Shown: piece by piece, positions 61,080-64,000 of the stretch
How positions within the stretch are numbered: position 1 is the first letter of the stretch
Layout: the number at the start of each line of letters is the position of its first letter
DNA from: Cardinalis cardinalis
Lineage: Eukaryota; Chordata; Aves; Passeriformes; Cardinalidae
Length of the DNA: 64,000 bases
Direction: 5' to 3'
NCBI GenBank assembly: GCA_014549065.1
Contig: JACDOX010000143.1
Coordinates: forward strand, 572,282-636,281
Notes under the pieces: model-generated
The model's input: the letters and a program-made list of their open reading frames with translations, nothing else
Databases searched by the model: none
What the model was told of the DNA's origin: nothing
Translations under genes and position numbers: made by a program

Positions 61080-61202
61080 TCATTAATAAGATTTTCATTC
61101 AATGTAACATCAAATTATTTATAATTCTATTATTAATTATATTGAATTATTATTAATTATATAAATCATTAATTTTTATTTTTATATATATATATATATA
61201 TA
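61080..61202. repeat. AT-rich tract ending in a (TA)10 microsatellite
   Basis: Repeated ATTATTAATTATAT words lead into a run of ten TA units (61183-61202). It is likely polymorphic and prone to slippage. Confidence 0.8.
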
Positions 61203-62105
61203 ATTATTATGGACTGGATAGAAACACTTTCCAAAGGAAACTGTGTTTCTCACAACTCCATTTTGCACACAAAGCCCCCCAGGCCCTCCCAGGCTGTAAC
61301 TGCAAACTTGGTGCTCTTGCACTTCCCCCACAGGAGCTGCACTCTTATCCATAATTTTCTGTGGGATATTTTTTGTCTCTGAAGGCATCACAGCTCCCAG
61401 ATTGCTATCCTGCCGTCTCCAAGCAGAGATACTGATGGATGAAGGCTGATTAATGGAGCCTGGAGCAACAAATATAAGCAGTCATAAAAAACAAGTCTTA
61501 AGTAGTGCCCTGAAACAATCAACAGCTTTGAGCTGTTTAACCAGCTGACCTAAAATAAACCATGGATTTCAGGATGAATTGACCGAAAAGAAAAAGGTTT
61601 TTCTGGTTTTTTTCTCCTTGGCAAAAGTGATGCATTTCCACAGAAAATATCAATTTTGCTGTAACCACAAATGTCTGTCAAATCATTGCAATGGAAAAGT
61701 TTCCAACCAGCGCTAATCATTAGTCACTTGAAAATGTACACTGAAACAAAGGACATTTTGGTGTGCATCTGCAGCCAATCAAGAGATTAATTTGAAACAA
61801 AAGAAGTCCATATACAGTTGGAAAAACAAAAAAACAAGCCAAAGTGTGCAGCTGCCAAGAATGCAACCTCGAGAGAGCATCTGAATGACACCGAGATGTG
61901 TTGTTGCACACTGATCTCGGGAGAACCTCGTTGGATTGGGATGAATTTCTGCACTGTACCAAACTTTATCACNGTTCTGCAATGTTTAGGGCTACCTAAA
62001 CCTGTGTCCATCCCACTCCATCTATCCCATTCCTCTGGAGTCTTGACAAGGCAAAATTCTACTCCTTATATGAATCCTGAGAAATAACACAAAGAAAAAT
62101 GGGGG
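61203..62105. other. Non-coding stretch up to the assembly gap
   Basis: No recognisable gene. Several overlapping minus-strand frames of 67 to 80 codons (61720-62011) and an 89-codon plus-strand frame (61818-62087) have no known domain. The last bases before the gap are a G-run (GGGGG). Confidence 0.55.
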
Positions 62106-62450
62106 NNNNNNNNNNNNNNNNNNNNNNNNNNNNNNNNNNNNNNNNNNNNNNNNNNNNNNNNNNNNNNNNNNNNNNNNNNNNNNNNNNNNNNNNNNNNNNN
62201 NNNNNNNNNNNNNNNNNNNNNNNNNNNNNNNNNNNNNNNNNNNNNNNNNNNNNNNNNNNNNNNNNNNNNNNNNNNNNNNNNNNNNNNNNNNNNNNNNNNN
62301 NNNNNNNNNNNNNNNNNNNNNNNNNNNNNNNNNNNNNNNNNNNNNNNNNNNNNNNNNNNNNNNNNNNNNNNNNNNNNNNNNNNNNNNNNNNNNNNNNNNN
62401 NNNNNNNNNNNNNNNNNNNNNNNNNNNNNNNNNNNNNNNNNNNNNNNNNN
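62106..62450. other. Assembly gap of 345 N
   Basis: The only long run of N in the window. Its length is not a round number, so it is probably an estimated or partly filled gap. It is bounded on the right by the (AAAGG)n array, and the array very likely continues into it. Confidence 0.95.
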
Positions 62451-62546
62451 AAAGGAAAGGAAAGGAAAGGAAAGGAAAGGAAAGGAAAGGAAAGGAAAGG
62501 AAAGGAAAGGAAAGGAAAGGAAAGGAAAGGAAAGGAAAGGAAAGGG
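62451..62546. repeat. (AAAGG)n microsatellite, about 19 units
   Basis: Uninterrupted AAAGG units run from the edge of the gap to about 62546. No interruption is seen in about 95 bases. All-purine strand asymmetry makes the tract able to form triplex-like structures and hard to sequence, which explains the neighbouring gap. Frames crossing it (K-G-K-E-R repeats or the reverse strand) are artefacts. Confidence 0.92.
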
Positions 62547-64000
62547 ACCACTTAAATAAAGCAAATTTTTTGGTTCTCAAGGATAATTCAGGTGCACACT
62601 GTAAGTGGCACCACCTCATAGTCCTTTTAATTATGGCCTTTTACTTGAAAAGCTACATTTGGCATCCTAAAATGTTAGTTCTGAAAATGTAAATAGCTTC
62701 CCAAAAAAGAGTCAATTGTTTGAAAAAAACCATACAATATAAAATATCCCTGCTGGGACTTCAAAATTTCTTCCTTGTGCCTNTTGTTCTAGTAAAACAG
62801 AGATCTGCTTAATTAATTACTAAATTAATAATTACAGCCTCTTTGCTTTCTCTAATTTGCCAGTGATACGGAAATCAATGTGAGAATTTCAACCAGCCCA
62901 TTTAGAAAGAAGGAAGATGAGAATATGTGAAGTATTCATCGAAAAGCTGCAGCAGCACCTCAGATTGTATATTTTTCAAAACTCAGCACGCTGCACACAG
63001 GGAGGTCTGCAGCAGTTTGAACTATGGACATGCAGTGCACATCCATCTACAAGAGCCTGGCAATATTTTATTTATGCCCTGAGAAAACTATTGGCAATGT
63101 AGATGCTGTCAGAAATGGAGACTGAACATCAGAATCGCTGTTATTTTCCAGAAGACAACCATCATTCCAGCAGGCAAAAACAAAACCTCAAAGATAATGT
63201 CGTTTCTAAAACAGGTCCCAAGAACTGCAAGATGATACTGAAAGATGTGGCTCTTGTTGAAATGGGAATTAACCATAGCAGCTCAGGGACAGGATGATAG
63301 TGCAATACATACTCTGGGATGTTTGGTAGGGCAGCACAATTTCACTGCCTGGAATGAGGACAGTGTATCACAGNAACATTATGAATTTCAGTTTCCTGAC
63401 CTGGTTGTTGACATGTTAATGTTGAGAGTTAATCCAACCTTGTTCTTTAGTTTGACCACTTTAGAGAGCCAGTCCTGAGGATCAGTTTGTCAGGATCTCA
63501 CAGTTTAAGGCACTCTCCAGTGCTGATGAGGTGTCTGAAAAAAAAAAATTAAAATAAAAATCACTATGCCATGAAACACGGCAGGCCTGGTTTATAACTC
63601 CTCTTCCAAGATCTGCTTTCTCATGTCTTCCCTTCCAAAACACTGAGATTCCCCCTCCCCTGTGGCATTCCTCCATGGAACCTGGCAGGACTGGTCCCAT
63701 GCTGAATGCCTGCTCTGTTCTCTCTGTTGGGAGCAGTGGGAGCACAGGAGCAGCAAGTGGGAGCTCAGGGAGGAGATTTGGGGGTTCTGCCCTTCAGCAA
63801 TGTCTGAATCCCAAACCAGCTTTGGGATCAAATCAGGCTTTGCCACTCATCCAGGTCTGCAGCAGTTTGGGCAGGAAGGGAAGGGTTTGGAAATAGAACA
63901 CATTTACAAGAACACCTTCCAAGTGAGGGGCTCCAAAATAGCATTCTCCTTTATAACCTGATTGAAATAATCAGCACACAGTCAAGCACAGTTTGTTGGT
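62547..64000. other. Non-coding stretch to the window end
   Basis: No recognisable gene. The frames at 63103-63297 and 63662-63961 are short and lack domains. An A-run followed by AT-rich sequence lies at 63540-63560. A 16-base phrase GGTCTGCAGCAGTTTG occurs both near 63004 and near 63853, otherwise without flanking similarity. Confidence 0.55.

Noticed and set aside
62022..62692. Frames of 160 to 197 codons across the gap
   Set aside because: They consist mainly of N plus a translated pentanucleotide microsatellite.

Overview
This window reads as non-coding vertebrate nuclear DNA, most probably from a bird and probably a songbird. It is AT-rich and poor in CpG, has no long conserved reading frames, and carries relics of bird-type repeats. 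These include a CR1 LINE 3' end (20060-20660), a second CR1 end with an internal deletion (57111-57220), and a solo LTR of an endogenous-retrovirus family that I recognise from passerine genomes (29094-29506). There are also two very old amniote repeats (3929-4020 and 17078-17149). I cannot name the chromosome, the species or the flanking genes.

I call no protein-coding gene. The longest open frames (191, 185 and 146 residues) contain no domain I recognise and are close to the length chance would give in 64 kb of six-frame sequence. No tRNA, rRNA or CRISPR array was seen. The window is best read as intergenic or deep-intronic sequence with a few exon-like or promoter-like islands.

Layout. 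1-17 kb: plain AT-rich sequence with an old foldback repeat near 4 kb and a few short tandem duplications. 17-21 kb: an old LINE end, then a decayed CR1 copy. 21-29 kb: unremarkable sequence, ending in a locally CpG-richer, exon-like block with a solo LTR inserted 30 bases after it. 29-42 kb: unique sequence with small minisatellites. 42-43 kb: a cluster of tandem repeats, including a 30-bp CCAAT-containing unit upstream of a polyadenylation signal, which looks like part of another LTR. 46-52 kb: two copies, about 5.6 kb apart, of a 284-bp sequence whose translation resembles the start of a lipocalin domain. 56-58.5 kb: the part most likely to be functional. It has a strong CpG island (57816-58145) with a CTCF-like site and a good minus-strand splice donor, an exon-like block 1.45 kb downstream on that strand, and a tandem duplication on the other side. 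60-61 kb: quiet, homeobox-site-rich sequence that could be a conserved non-coding element. 62.1-62.5 kb: an assembly gap bounded by an (AAAGG)n microsatellite.

Single N bases are scattered through the whole window. They behave like ambiguous or heterozygous calls in a consensus rather than gaps.
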